64,000 nucleotides of DNA, taken from assembly GCA_032622095.1 (NCBI GenBank), contig CP136063.1:78657980-78721979 (forward strand), given 5' to 3'. The position numbers and the translations under genes were made by a program. The notes under the pieces are model-generated. The model was not told the DNA's origin, did not search any database, and saw only the letters and a program-made list of their open reading frames with translations. Each line of letters begins with the position of its first letter. The stretch's first letter is position 1. This document shows, in pieces, positions 43,166-54,783 of this stretch. This DNA comes from Siphonodentalium dalli (lineage: Eukaryota; Mollusca; Scaphopoda; Gadilida; Siphonodentaliidae).

Positions 43166-43653
43166 TTAAAGGTACTCAATCCGATAAAACTCCTCTCAAT
43201 TACTATTTCAATGGCTTCGGGGGTCAAAAATATTTGATTCGAGTCGAGGAAGTCACCCATCAAAGCTCAGATTTGTTAGATATCGATTTTAGAAATCTAT
43301 TATTTTTCATTATCGGGAATATTATCTGACCCAGAACTCAGTCAAAATTGCGCTGTTATTACCACTTGATTTTAGAGTTATCCATCCTTGTCTGTTTGAA
43401 TAGATTTTGGAGTACACATCCAGAGCAGATTACGGCAGTTTAAGGCAATTATTAGTACTCATCTCGAGTAAATAACAAATTTCAAAAATCAATATTTAAT
43501 AACTCTGAGCTTTGTTTGATGGGTTCCTCGACTCGAATCAAATATTTTGTACCCCCAAAGCCAAAGAAATAGTAATATAGGACCATCTGATCGGTTTGTT
43601 GTTGTTGGAATCTGTTGAGATGGGGACCCTCTGTTCGGATTGAGTACCTTTAA
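43166..43653. mobile_element. T3 element, TTAA-flanked foldback
   Basis: TTAAAGGTACTCAATCCGA (43166) and TCGGATTGAGTACCTTTAA (to 43653) are perfect 19-bp inverted ends including TTAA. Inner symmetry runs through GGCTTCGGGGGTCAAAAATA and ATTTGATTCGAGTCGAGGAA. About 488 bp, no coding. Confidence 0.85.
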
Positions 43654-43711
43654 GTTAGTTGGTATTCAGATCTCTTATAGGAAACATGTGTTACTAAATA
43701 TTTACTGGACA

Positions 43712-43806
43712 CAGAACGAATCGTGTTATGTTCCAGGTTTTCTGCTGTGATGACTCGCTTTCACATGCCCAAGTTGTACCCAGTAACCAAGTTATCCCGA
43801 CAATCT
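43712..43806 (+). repeat. Left arm of a 3.9 kb-spaced inverted repeat
   Basis: CAGAACGAATCGTGTTATGT through CTTTCACATGCCCAAGTTGT to CAAGTTATCCC. Reverse complement of 47573-47659 apart from a roughly 10-bp insertion (TTTTCTGCTG) and a few substitutions. Confidence 0.8.
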
Positions 43807-43959
43807 TGCAAACAATCTTCTGATGTGAACCCATCCCCTCTCATATCGACAAACCCATTTACACATCATGTCGTTCTGTGTATTTATGGAATTTTCAGGT
43901 TCAGATACCGGATACCGGTATATAGAACCATGGTTTATGAATATATCTAGGTTATTAGG

Positions 43960-44138
43960 CCTGAGCATTGAGGGGCAAAGGGGGGGGGGTGGGGGAGGGG
44001 GGTCCAATGTGCGAATGGAATTATGCAAAATTGTGTTTTTGGTCAGATTCAAGGGGGAGGGGGTGCAGTGTTGAAATTTCCCGAAGTGGACACCCACCGC
44101 CCCCCCCCAACAATGGAGACCCTCTGGCCACGTCCCTG
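43960..44138 (-). mobile_element. K1 terminal fragment, reverse, G-rich
   Basis: Ends GGCCACGTCCCTG at 44138, complement of the K1 start at 17490. Shares GGAATTATGCAAA and GGTGTCCAC blocks. G-runs at 43980-44000 create glycine-rich frames that are not genes. Confidence 0.65.
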
Positions 44139-44280
44139 ACCAAACGGTACCGTAACTCCACTGCAGTGACCATCTTGATACCACTGTGGATACTGTATAC
44201 TACCAGCAATACAATGGTCTTCACCGGGGTATCACCCTGTTTTTCAAGTCAATTACTTTGATTATAGTGGAACCCCACAA
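44139..44280 (+). repeat. G1 repeat, copy 2
   Basis: CCGTAACTCCACTGCAGTGACCATC and CCGGGGTATCACCCTGTTTTTC, as at 41956-42180. The K1 fragment is inserted at its left edge. Confidence 0.65.
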
Positions 44281-44329
44281 CCACGGGGATGTTTGTATGC
44301 CAACAATGAAAACTAAAATGGTAATTCCT

Positions 44330-44530
44330 ATCTAGAGGTCACCTCGAGGATCCATATTAAGTTCGATGAAGGGTTGTGGCCTGTAGGGTGTGCCAAAGAA
44401 TTTAGTGATGCAAAGAGTAAAACACAAGATACCTGCTAGTGGCCATGTATTTCATCGAAAATTGTTCAAATTCAATCGTTCCTATCTAGAGGTGATCCCA
44501 AAAATACATGTAGTAATGTACCCTTAAATT
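44330..44530 (+). repeat. Diverged Y1 monomer
   Basis: GTGGCCTGTAGGGTGTGCCA, GCAAAGAGTAAAACACAAGATACC and GTGGCCATGTATTTCATCG, resembling the array at 45320. Confidence 0.6.
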
Positions 44531-44935
44531 TTCAAAACATTTCACCAATAATTAAGAAACTGACCTTACATTCATTCCTCGCGCCAAACTAAATTTATTT
44601 TAGAGTACTGACGTCTTCAATGGTTGACGTCCCCACGTAATTCCTTGAACCAAATGATTTTTGTGTCGGTGAAATGTGCACATGGCGATCGCATAATTAT
44701 CTTGCTCGAACAGAAAAGCCATTTTAATTCTTAATCGCGCACGCCTTATCCATATACCATATCACGAATAAACAGACGCTCTTTATTTGGCACGCTTAAG
44801 GAAATCGGGACCGTGGTAAATTAGAACCGATTTATTTTCAATTTCAGATTAATATTTTCCATGCGCAATATGTCAGTCTATTGTCAGATAATTTACAATG
44901 CTCAGTTGCGATACGGACGCTAGGTTTTACTGTGG
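44531..44935. other. Spacer
   Basis: One GACGCTCTTTATT motif near 44768. No gene. Confidence 0.35.
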
Positions 44936-44969
44936 TTTAAACTTACACAGCGGTAGTGGCACCAAAAAC

Positions 44970-45108
44970 TCAACCGCGACCACGCGGTTGCCCGCGTTTT
45001 AAATACCGCGGCTGACCGCGTTATTACACCGCGGTCAGGCGTTATTACACCGCGGTCAGGCGGTATTACACCGCAGTCAGGCAGTATTACACCGCGGTCA
45101 TACCGCAT
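44970..45108 (+). repeat. 21-bp minisatellite, ACCGCGGTCAGGCGGTATTAC
   Basis: Four to five units at 45010-45108, preceded by related CCGCGG dyads. In one minus frame it reads as a heptapeptide repeat (DRGVITP). The repeat explains the open frame, which has no other support. Confidence 0.8.
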
Positions 45109-45319
45109 GTCAACCTCGTTAAGGAGGGTCGATTAATTAGAGCATAGCTGTACTTCATATAATGAAAGTGTCAATGACACTGTACCTCAACTTGGAAAGG
45201 GAATAATTTAATGTGGAGCGATTAGGGGTGCGGAAAGTTGAAATGTCTAAGTAATACTAGATTATCAACATGAAGAGATACATATACCGGTACATGTATA
45301 CCGGTATATAAAAAAGTTA

Positions 45320-46950
45320 AATCCAAGATGGTTACAGATGTAAAATCCAGGTGGCTATGTTTTCCAATAAAATTTAAAAACATTTGATAGCTTCCATCTA
45401 GTAAGATCAATATCAAGATTAATATGAAGTCTGGAGATGATCGGATGAGGGAAGTGGACTGTAGGGTGTGCCAAAGGATTTTGTCATGCAAAGAGTAAAG
45501 TGGACATAAGTGGACACATTTTAAGACCACATGAACCTAAAATGACTTGTTATCTACATGCCTGTGTCAACAGCCATGACAAATTTCATGATGATCCGAT
45601 TAAAGGTACGACCTGTAGCCCATGCCAAAGGATTTAGTCATGCAAAGAGTAAAATCCAAGATGGCTGCTGGCGGCCATGATTTTGGCCGAATAACCTAAA
45701 AATTACTCGATCTCATCTACATGTCAACATCCATGACAAATTTCACAATGATCTGACAAAAGGTGCGTTCTGTAGCACGTGCCAAAGGATTTAGTCATGC
45801 AAAGTGTAAAATCCAACATGGCTGCTGGCGGCCATGTTTTTTGGTCGAATGACTGGACAATGACTCGTTCCAATCTACATGTCATATTTAACAACCATGA
45901 CAAATTTCATGATGATCTGACCAAAGGTTAGACTTGTGGCCTGTGTGAAAGGATTTAGTCATGCAAAGAGTAAATTCCAAGATGGCTGCCAGCGGCCATG
46001 TTTTTTGGCCGAACGACCCCAAAATTACTCGTTCCCATCTACATGTCAATATTAACACCCATGACAAATTTAATGATGACCAGACGAACAGTAGCCTGTG
46101 CTAATGGATTGAATTTTGAAATCAAAGATGGCCGCGGGCACCCATGTTTTTTTGTCCGAATGACCCCAAAATGAATCATTCCCATCTACAGTCCAATTTA
46201 AACAGCCATGACAAATTTCATGATGATCAGACTAAAGCTACGATATGTAGCCCGTGCTAAAGGATTTAGTCATCCAAAGAGTAAAATCCAAGATGGCTGC
46301 TGGCGGCCATGTTTTTTGGCCAAATGACCCCAAAATGACTCGTTCCCATCTACATGTCATTGTCAACATTCATGACAAATTTTATGATGATCTGACCAAA
46401 GGTACGACCTGTAGCCCGTGCCAAAGGATTTAGTCACGCAAAGAGTAAAATCCAAGATAGTCAGCTGAGATAGCTGCCAGCGGCCATGTTTTTTGGCCGA
46501 ATGACCCCAAAAGTACTCGTTTCCCATCTACATGTAAATATTAACATCCATGACAAATTTCATGATGATCCGACCAAAGGTACAACCTGTAGGGCATGCC
46601 AAATAATTTAGTCATGCAAAGAGTAAAATCCAAGATGGCTGTCGACGGCCATGTTTTTTGGTCGAATGACCCCAAAATTACTCGTTCCCATCTACATGTC
46701 AACATTAACATCCATGACAAATTTCATGATGATCAGACGAACAGTACGACCTGTAGACCGTTCTAATGGATTGAATATTGAAATCCAAGATGGCCGCTGG
46801 TCACCATGTTTTTTTATCCAAATGAATCGTTCCGGTCTAAATGTTGATGTCAACAGCTATGTGAAATTTCATAATGATCTGACCAAAGGTACGACCTGTA
46901 GCCTGTATTGTTGACGAATTACGCACACACGCATACATGTACACACAGAC
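45320..46950 (+). repeat. Y1 satellite array, ~160-bp monomers
   Basis: About nine monomers built on CAAAGGATTTAGTCATGCAAAG, GTAAAATCCAAGATGGCTGC, GGCGGCCATGTTTTTTGGCC, GAATGACCCCAAAATTACTCG, CATCTACATGTCAACATTAACATCC and GACAAATTTCATGATGATC. Each monomer holds facing AAGATGGC and GGCCATGTT. The array ends TACACACAGACGACAAAGCC near 46940, a common terminal motif of such arrays. Confidence 0.9.
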
Positions 46951-47132
46951 GACAAAGCCATGGCAATAGCTCAAACTTTACAAAGTAAAGTTGACCTAAT
47001 AATGTGGGCGGTGTAAGGCAGCGTTTGTTTGCATATGGTATCTTGGTGTTGATGATTAACGAAAATACCATATGGCACTAGTCTCCCAGATGCCTCGGGT
47101 TTATGTACCATAAGCTTTCTCACCAAGCTTTT
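46951..47132. other. Spacer with small hairpin
   Basis: GCATATGGTAT...ATACCATATGGC near 47032-47075. No gene. Confidence 0.45.
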
Positions 47133-47526
47133 TACCCTGCTGGGTAAAACAAGTGTCCCACTTAACCACGGTGCGGTTATCATTGCCACCGCGGCCGAAA
47201 TGCAACTACCGGTACATCGCGGCTCCACCGGCTAACTACAGTTGGGCCGCTGTGTATTTGCCATTCGGCCATGGTGTAGTTACCGCTGTGTACATTCATT
47301 AAACTGAAAAAAGACAATACAAACCAGAAATCTAACCATGGTGTACATGCCATGCGGCCCCGTTGTAGTTGCTTTTCGGCCATGGTGTACATGTGTACTT
47401 GACGTTTGGCTGCGGTGTACTTGCCGCTCAGCCGCGGTGCTCAACTGCAGTTACAAACTCTGACACCACGGTCGAACGGCAAATACACCGCGGTGCCAAT
47501 GGACACTTGTTTTGTCCAGCAGGGTA
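47133..47526. mobile_element. TA-flanked element, CCCTGCTGG ends
   Basis: TA + CCCTGCTGGGTAAAACAAGTG (47133) and CACTTGTTTTGTCCAGCAGGG + TA (to 47526) are inverted ends of about 27 bp with one or two mismatches, consistent with Tc1/mariner-type miniature elements. The interior repeats GGCCNNGGTGTANTTGCC motifs. No coding. Confidence 0.8.
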
Positions 47527-47572
47527 CATCAGCCAGGGCAACCCAGAAGTTAACGGTCTAACCTGGGCTTCC

Positions 47573-47659
47573 TAGATGGTAGGGACAACTTGGTTAGTGG
47601 GTACAACTTGGGCATGTGAAAGCAAGTCATCACCTGGAACATAACACGATTTGTTCTGA
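47573..47659 (-). repeat. Right arm of a 3.9 kb-spaced inverted repeat
   Basis: GGGACAACTTGGTTAGTGGG, ACAACTTGGGCATGTGAAAG and CCTGGAACATAACACGATTT. Reverse complement of 43712-43806. Confidence 0.8.
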
Positions 47660-48185
47660 CTTAACCCGAGGTCAGCCAATAATAGAATGTTTGCGTCATG
47701 TGAGTGTTTAGTGATTTATATAGCCACACAATGTTGACCGAAACGAAACCTTGCTTGAGTCTTGACAGTTATATCACGACATACTGTCCATACTGAAGTA
47801 TTGCATTATTATGTATTTTTCGCAACATTACATTTTCTACCTGTTTTTTAGGCACGTCATTGAAATTTGCATGCATCTTTTTTTATCTCGATTCCATCAT
47901 TTCCTAATTTCTGATGATTGGTTGGTGATTATCACAATACGCCAGGGGCAGGTGAACACTGTGCATGCATACTGTACTAGTAACTATCACATGTATAACA
48001 TACTGTGGGAACAACTTAGTGTATGTTCAGACGACCACGATACAATCGTAAGTGGAGGAATAGTTTGTTTGAACAGAGGATTGCAATCTCATCGTACATT
48101 ATGATAGCATATGTTGTTCTAAAGAATGTGATTGACTACCCTACGACCATTGCCAGCTACGATTTTTACGTACACACGGCTGTCG
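47660..48185. other. No supported gene
   Basis: A 97-codon plus frame (47811-48104) is unrecognised. No repeats seen. Confidence 0.35.
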
Positions 48186-49164
48186 GCCTGTAACGATATG
48201 CTTGGTCACGATACAATATGTATCGCGATACGGGGCCAATGATACAATACGTATTGTGATAGGCAAAATTTTATCCCACGAGTAAATAGCTATTCAACAC
48301 TCCAAATTTGCACACTCTCAGATTGAGTTTTAATGATAGTTTTTCTAATATTACTGTGGACTTTCATAATTGTTTAGTTATATGTGTATTGTAGTATGTA
48401 GTAATGTAGTATGCTCGTACACATCCGGAAATACCAGTACAACATGACATATTGATACTGAAGACGGTAAAAGAGTTGAAAAGTTTCTCACTCATCTGTT
48501 TATATATCATATAATCACAACAGCTGGCTGAGAATGATGTCGTTTCAAATGGTGTGACATGTTGGTCGTAACACCAGTCTTGTAAGAGGTTGCCGTCGAA
48601 CATAATTTGCAGATCGTTTTAGTTCTGTCTGTCTTAATGCATGGCTTTCCATCCTCAAAGGGTTACGTCCCAAAACCGAAATACTGCCAGATTTTCTACC
48701 TGTAGACCGCTGTCGGATTGACAAGTTTTAAGCTTTCTTGAGCAGACATCTTTCCACGGCCCACGTGTTGTTGTTTTGCGCAGACGATATATCCAATATA
48801 CTAGTATTTGATTGATTGAAATCACAGCAGTTCATCAAATTAAACCAATCAGAGCATGGTTTACAGTCTGAGGCTAGGTTACGTAGGTCAGTCATATCAC
48901 TTCCGCAAACGTTTGTGTCAAAGGTCAAAGTGCGAGCTCACGGAAACAAACGAAATTTACAGATTTACTTCCAATAAAACTTCGTAAGCATTCACAGCTT
49001 ACGGAAACGAACGAGGGGTCCCGATTTACTTCGGATGGTAACTGCATAATACGGAAGCGGAACTGTATCGTAGTGTATCGAAATTACAGACAAATGAATC
49101 GCGTATATAATCATGAATGACGAATCGCGATGAATCGAAATCACGATGAATCGTTACAGGCCTA
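48186..49164. mobile_element. Possible hAT-like element, GGCCTGTAACGAT ends
   Basis: GGCCTGTAACGAT near 48186 and ATCGTTACAGGCC near 49152-49164 are inverted. Subterminal zones are rich in TATCGCGATACG and AATCGCGATGAATCG dyads, as in hAT-type miniature elements with CAGGSCTGYAACGAT ends. No 8-bp duplication seen and no transposase recognised. Short minus frames inside are unassigned. Confidence 0.4.
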
Positions 49165-49342
49165 TACAGCTGCGATTACATCGCAAGTGGAGGTAACCAA
49201 GGATATCCACATTTCGCATCTAGAATCAAACAGCGCTTGGGTTTCCGGGTGATGCCAATGTTCGGCGCAACTTACGCACTTCTCACTCTCTCGTCCTGTT
49301 ACACTGGGGGCTCGTCTGGCCATTAGAGGACTGTCATGATAC

Positions 49343-49472
49343 AACCTCCAGTCCAGGTCTCAGCCATTAGATGCTTTGTCTGATCACCGAGGTTAAGTAA
49401 CGTCAAGCTCGGTTAGTCCTTGGATGGGTGACCGGCTTGGAATTATCAGCTGATTACAAATGGTGCTGCTAC
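49343..49472 (+). pseudogene. 5S rRNA-derived sequence
   Basis: TCTGATCACCGAGGTTAAGT, GGTTAGTCCTTGGATGGGTG, ACCGGCTTGGAAT and GGTGCTGCTAC follow the order and spacing of animal 5S rRNA from about position 35 to the 3' end, including the internal promoter region. Differences (for example AAGTAACGTC for AAGCAACGTC, and a padded 3' part) and the absence of tandem copies point to a pseudogene or a 5S-derived SINE (SINE3-like). The first 35 nt are poorly matched. Confidence 0.65.
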
Positions 49473-49479
49473 ATTTCGG

Positions 49480-52400
49480 TGCGACTCCATCACTTCTTGC
49501 TCTCAGTCTCATTCTGTTACGGTAGTGTTAATTATACTGTACAATCGTCATGCTAATTTGCTATTGCTATTAGTATTAAGTATTTTGCATGTTTTTAAAT
49601 AATACTTGATTCATACATGTATCTGTTATGTAATTCAGCAAGCGAAACATTAAATTATATTTGAAATAGCAATTTTTTGCGGTCATTTGTGAAATAACCA
49701 TGGCACAACTTGTGGTAAATTCATTTTGTTTTTATTTCAATTCAAGCTCGAAGTTACTGTCAGTCACCAGGTCACTGTGCCGTGTGCGTTTTGTTTTTAT
49801 TTGGTTTTGTCTGCAATATTTCGCCAGTCAGTGTCGACTTTGGCTTTAAGATATCTATTCTTAGAATCGATTTCATAAATATGTACACTTTGCTTACCTC
49901 AGTTGTGTTCATAATCGTAGGTGTTGAGTTATTTAACATGTTTTCAGTGTGAATGTTGAGCGGCGAAACATGTCTGCATCATGCCGCAGACATGTTTTTT
50001 TTTATGTGTGCGTACTGATACAAACTTATCAAGCAACAAACTCATATTTCTTTCGCTCGTTGTGAATAGAAATACATGATATACAAGCCATTATCAATAA
50101 CATGATTGGATTGGTTCACACCATCAATGAATCAAATGGCTTAAAATAGTTAATATCTTTGGAACTATATTATGTCTCGACCCATGCCTCATCACCCAAT
50201 ATTTGATTTGGGACACACTAAAGTTGTATGAATCTATGATGAATTCGATTTATTTAAAAGGACTCTGCGATCTATCAATCTATCGGAACTTATAGTTTTC
50301 GTGTGTCGGCTTTACACTTTGAGAATATTCCATCCAACTTTTAGGCGGAAACACCGATAGAAAATTGAAGAAAATATCTAAACACCCAGTGGGGCCTCTA
50401 AAATCCTCTTTCGGGGCAAATATTTTTAATATTTTTATAAAATATGTAAACAAAATTTTTTCATGCAATTTGATTATTTCACTTTTTGTTAAACTTCAGT
50501 GCTCAGATTCACAATTTTTAATATCTTTGGCTTGTATTAAAGACATTATTTGCCCATATATAATGAAGTACATGTATAACTAACATGTGCCGACAAGAAT
50601 TATTTATCAAAGTTTTCGCTCTTGGTCATTTTGATAAATTACACTAACTTCGCTGCCGATCGAGGCTGATCGAGGTGGGAATTAATCAAAACAAAATGGC
50701 GGCCGTTGCCAACAATAGAATTTTGGACTCCGCTGACCCTGGCTGACCCTTCAGTTATGAATAAATTATCCATTTTAGGTAATTTTATCTATGTTTAGAT
50801 TGGCCGAAAAAGTCGATTAGTATATCTCATATTCGCATACGTATACCCTGGTCGCTTCGCTTCCGCGGCTTCGCCACGGGAGAGCGGGCGCTATAATTAT
50901 ATATCATAAGTTAAGTTTTGCAAGTCCGATTTAAAAAAAATGTTTTCCCATGCTTTCTCGAGCGCACATTGTACACACATTCACAACCAATTGCATATAA
51001 TCAACTTCATAGCCGTTTCCTGTATACACTTATTTCACAATCACTACATTAAAGCTCCAATATATTTTGGATTTGCCTAAAAATAGGATCTTGAGGGCGT
51101 TACCATTTCTGACCATGGTTTACTTGTACTGATATGCGGATACTTCGCAAAGATTTTCTGATGTTTTGTTGCACAAAAACACACACAGAAATGCTTGAAA
51201 AATAAATGCGTACTTGTTTGTTTGTGTCCAATATCACCCGTAGTTGACCAAGGTCTCAGGTAACTGTTTTGTCTTTGATACGTTATGCACACTTACTTTT
51301 CCAAGTGGTTATGTGACGTCACGTAGAGTATCTGAAGAATTAAACCTCATGATTATATAGCTGCATGTGACTTGTCAAAAAATTGCTGCACTATCATTTG
51401 AGACTGCCTCGATGCTTAATTCAATTTGAAGGCAAAAATTATTATCCTTTATAACCAATGTATGCTTTAGTATTATAGCAACACATGCATACCCTCACAA
51501 TATGAGATATGTTCGAATTATAAACAAAAGTGGTTTTAAAAATTAAAAACATTTTTTTCATGTAGGTCATTGACAGTTTGACATAAATAATTTAAAAAAC
51601 ACACTGCATTAAATAGAGTATTTTTATGAACCCAACTAGGATATGTGCTCAGTCCAGTATCTGAAATCATGAGTGTCTGCGAGAAAATAAATAAATCAAA
51701 TTTCATTGCATATTTAATTTTTTTTGCAGCCATTTGCATGACTATTTTGTTATCGGATAAGGTCTAAAACAAAACAAAAAAACAATAAAAATATTATTCA
51801 ACCACGTTTTAAATAATATGGCAGACATTAATACTCATTACTGATTAATCTTTCCAGACATTGTGTAGCTTTATTGTGATTTTTCCTAAAAAAAAATAGT
51901 TCAGCATATGGCTCGAAAAACAAACTGAATTATGGAATGAAAATTCACGAATGGAGCGAATTCTTAAGGCGATTGATTTCTATGTCAGTGTCACTATTAT
52001 ATAATGCGATTTTCTTTGCCATTTTGTTTACATTTCATTCAGTTCATATATGTATGAGTAGCGACATCGGAAGAGTCCCCGAGTTTCTGTCATTTACTGT
52101 TCACCGATTATTGTATGATTGTTTTATACTCAGAAGATGTGGATACAATAGGTAGGTCCTTGGATAAGCTGTTTGCCCCAGCAGCAAAGATAGCTGCATC
52201 TTTAGCGAACCCTGTCGGCTAATGTATTGCCAGTGTTCTGAGAATGTCCATGTATCCGTAATATAATTACCGGCGAGTTTTTAACGGATGCAAACAATGT
52301 AGCGAAACGATTGCAGGCCCGAAGTCAGTCTCTATATGACATACTCTGTAATTACAATGGTGGACAGCGTTCAATGCACGCTAGGAATCGTGTATAATGA

Positions 52401-52480
52401 TTATGCAGTCAACATGTCTTTTGGTTTTAAGGCAATCACTGACGAAAAAAAGTGCCATGTTGATACCATGTAGTTGGGCA
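49480..52480. other. 3 kb AT-rich region without recognised gene
   Basis: A GC-rich patch at 50845-50893 (CGCTTCGCTTCCGCGGC) and a CATGTCTGCATCATGCCGCAGACATG hairpin near 49967 stand out. Otherwise only short unconserved frames. Confidence 0.4.
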
Positions 52481-52484
52481 CAGA

Positions 52485-52838
52485 GGCGGCCAGATGTCCA
52501 ACAGAACTTCGCACACATACGCATATAATTGACCTATTTGATTCAGAAATAAGCAGATAATGGAGTCATGTCCGTTATTTCGTTTTATGGTGCGGGCCAC
52601 AGGGAAAAAACATGTTAAAGACTGAACATATGAAAATTCATGAGTTGGCTTATTTGTGTACATTGTCCGCGCATAATCTGGTTAGAATTGCCTCATTATG
52701 AGTCGATAATGTGACGAAAACGGTCTCGTTTTAGCACATTATGGATCAAAATGAGGCATTTCTCAGCAGGTTATCTACCTAAACCAAGTTACATTATAAG
52801 AAGATAATATGAGGAATTTCGGGAGAACAGGCTGGATA
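52485..52838 (-). repeat. D1 repeat, copy 1
   Basis: Reverse of 57052-57350 and 59600-59925. Shared blocks: ATTCAGAAATAAGCAGATAATGGA, GTGCGGGCCACAG, GGCTTATTTGTGTANATTGTCCGCGCATAAT, CTCATTATGAGTCGATAATGTGAC and AACAGGCTGGA. It contains several inverted CATTAT/ATAATG pairs. Non-coding. Confidence 0.75.
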
Positions 52839-53158
52839 GCCCTTCTATTTATACCGCGGTATATGCGAGATATACACAATAAACACACACTTCATAGTTG
52901 GTGTCGATAATTCTTGCCTTGTGTAATTTGATTTTGCGTTTTGACGATCGGTCGTCCTTATCATTTCAACAACACAAGTATCGCTTTATTGGACAGCACG
53001 ACGTTACCGTGTGATCGTCACGGAAGCGTGCTCATCTAGTGTATGGTCCATATATACCATATTCATGGACATAGCCGCCGGGGCAGTGTATATTCGGATA
53101 GAAAAAAACTATGCTAAGTCGAGAGGGGCAACCAGGTTGAGTCTGGGATACTGGGCAT
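52839..53158. other. Spacer with small dyads
   Basis: TATACCGCGGTATATGCGAGATATA near 52850 and TATGGTCCATATATACCATATTCATGGACATA near 53041. No gene. Confidence 0.4.
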
Positions 53159-53880
53159 CAGGGACGTGGCTATGGGGTTTCCAATGGAGTTGTCCATATT
53201 TGGATTTCCAACGAACGACACCAATCTGACATGTATGCGTAATTCCATTTGCAAACCAATTGGGCTTTGATTTCCCCCAACAGTTCCCTCACAGACATGG
53301 ATGCATTGTAGCCTATTCGAAATGAATTGTTCGTCCTGTAACCGTTAGCCAGATGAAAAGAATGGTTCGGCCCAGTATGAGAAAAGTTTTAGATCTGAAC
53401 CTGACAAATTACAAAATCCTAACATCTAGTTTTCTAACGCCAGGGAAATTCACACCCCGGTTTGTTTTTCTTAAATTTCTTAGGTCACAAGACACAAGGG
53501 ACGGACCATGGTTCGCCTGGTGTTAAACAATTTTGAAATCTGAACTCAAAAATTGTAAAATCCTAGCATCTAGACTGGCCTCAAGCTTTCCAATTGTTGG
53601 AAATTTCTAACCTAATATCCCATAAGGTAGGACAATTTCCAACTGATGGCCATTTCAGTCAAAACAATTTGTCTAAAAACAACAAATTCCCCACAGATAA
53701 ATTGTTGGCAAATCAAACTACGAGAACAATTTCAACCTATTGGTTTTGGTGAGAAATTTCCAACTAATGTGTCAGGTATGCAATTTCCAACTGTTGAACA
53801 TTTTGACCCCCACCAAATATCCCTGTTTGGCAACCCACACCAAGGGAGGGGTCTTGCACACGAAGGAGCTATTTAACAAT
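53159..53880 (+). mobile_element. K1 repeat, copy 2
   Basis: CAGGGACGTGGCTATGG start, then AATTCCATTTGCAAAC, GGTTCGGCCCAGTATGAGAAA, TCCTAGCATCTAGACTGGCC and GTTGGAAATTTCTAACC. Several CAATTTCCAACTG sites follow, and TTGCACACGAAGGAG marks the right side. Confidence 0.55.
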
Positions 53881-54388
53881 GCCACCCACCGATCGCAAAC
53901 CCGAGTTATACTTCTGGATGAAGATCGAGGACGTGAGTCATACGGCATCATTATTGTTCTAACACGACGTGACACTTCTCGTGAAGCAGAATGTCTGAGA
54001 TTAACATACATCCATCAAGTGTTTGTCACAGAGAATCATATGGATAGATGGGTGTTACATTCATACATGCACGAAACGGAGTAATTTTCAGCCACATTAG
54101 AATGCAATTTGATACGAAATACCTAAAGACACTCGTAATCTCCGTAATAAATTTCGATATGGTAAATTATCACTTGTCGCACCCGAACCCGATCACAATA
54201 GGTAGAAACATGCACCAAAAGTTAACAAACAGACGTAATACACGTACTTATCTACCATTTCTTATGAAATTCCCTGCCATATATATTAAGTGTTTCTTGA
54301 ATTTTGATCCAGGTGTTTTCATCAGCATAACAAACAAAAATAGTCAATACACAACGTGTGACGTGAATGCTGCAGATCACGAGTTGCG
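53881..54388. other. No supported gene
   Basis: Overlapping 79-114-codon frames on both strands between 53740 and 54392 show no recognised domain, and part of the region is K1-derived. Confidence 0.35.
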
Positions 54389-54419
54389 TTAACCCTTTAC
54401 CCAACAGAAGGGCACTGTG

Positions 54420-54486
54420 CCAATGCATTCTCTTATATATGCGAGTCGACCATAGGTCGCCTCGCATATATAAGAGAATGCATTGG
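54420..54486 (+). repeat. Hairpin module, forward
   Basis: Perfect arms CCAATGCATTCTCTTATATA...; core GCGAGTCGACC-ATA-GGTCGCCTCGC, identical to 22696. Confidence 0.9.
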
Positions 54487-54566
54487 CTTAACACATTAAA
54501 AATTATAAAATTGTTAAAGAATGTAAGAAAAAATGTTAAAAAGTGTTAAAAAAAGATTTTTTTAGG

Positions 54567-54633
54567 CCAATGCATTCTCTTATATATGCGAGGCGACCTA
54601 TGGTCGACTCGCATATATAAGAGAATGCATTGG
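54567..54633 (-). repeat. Hairpin module, reverse
   Basis: Core GCGAGGCGACC-TAT-GGTCGACTCGC, facing the forward copy. Confidence 0.9.
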
Positions 54634-54783
54634 CACAGGGCATAACTATAACCATCACAATGTGGTCAATGAGCCGGTTCCAATGATATCCATATTAGTA
54701 TAGTTTTATTGAGACAGACCGAAGATATTTTAGGCTGTTGAAGCTTTATTTGGCCGGTTTTGGCCGGTTTGTTGGGTAAAGGG

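Noticed and set aside
43868-44261. Glycine- and proline-rich frames as proteins
   Set aside because: They cross G-runs of the K1 fragment and the G1 repeat.
44920-45108. Heptapeptide-repeat protein DRGVITP
   Set aside because: Explained by the 21-bp minisatellite; no start context or extension.
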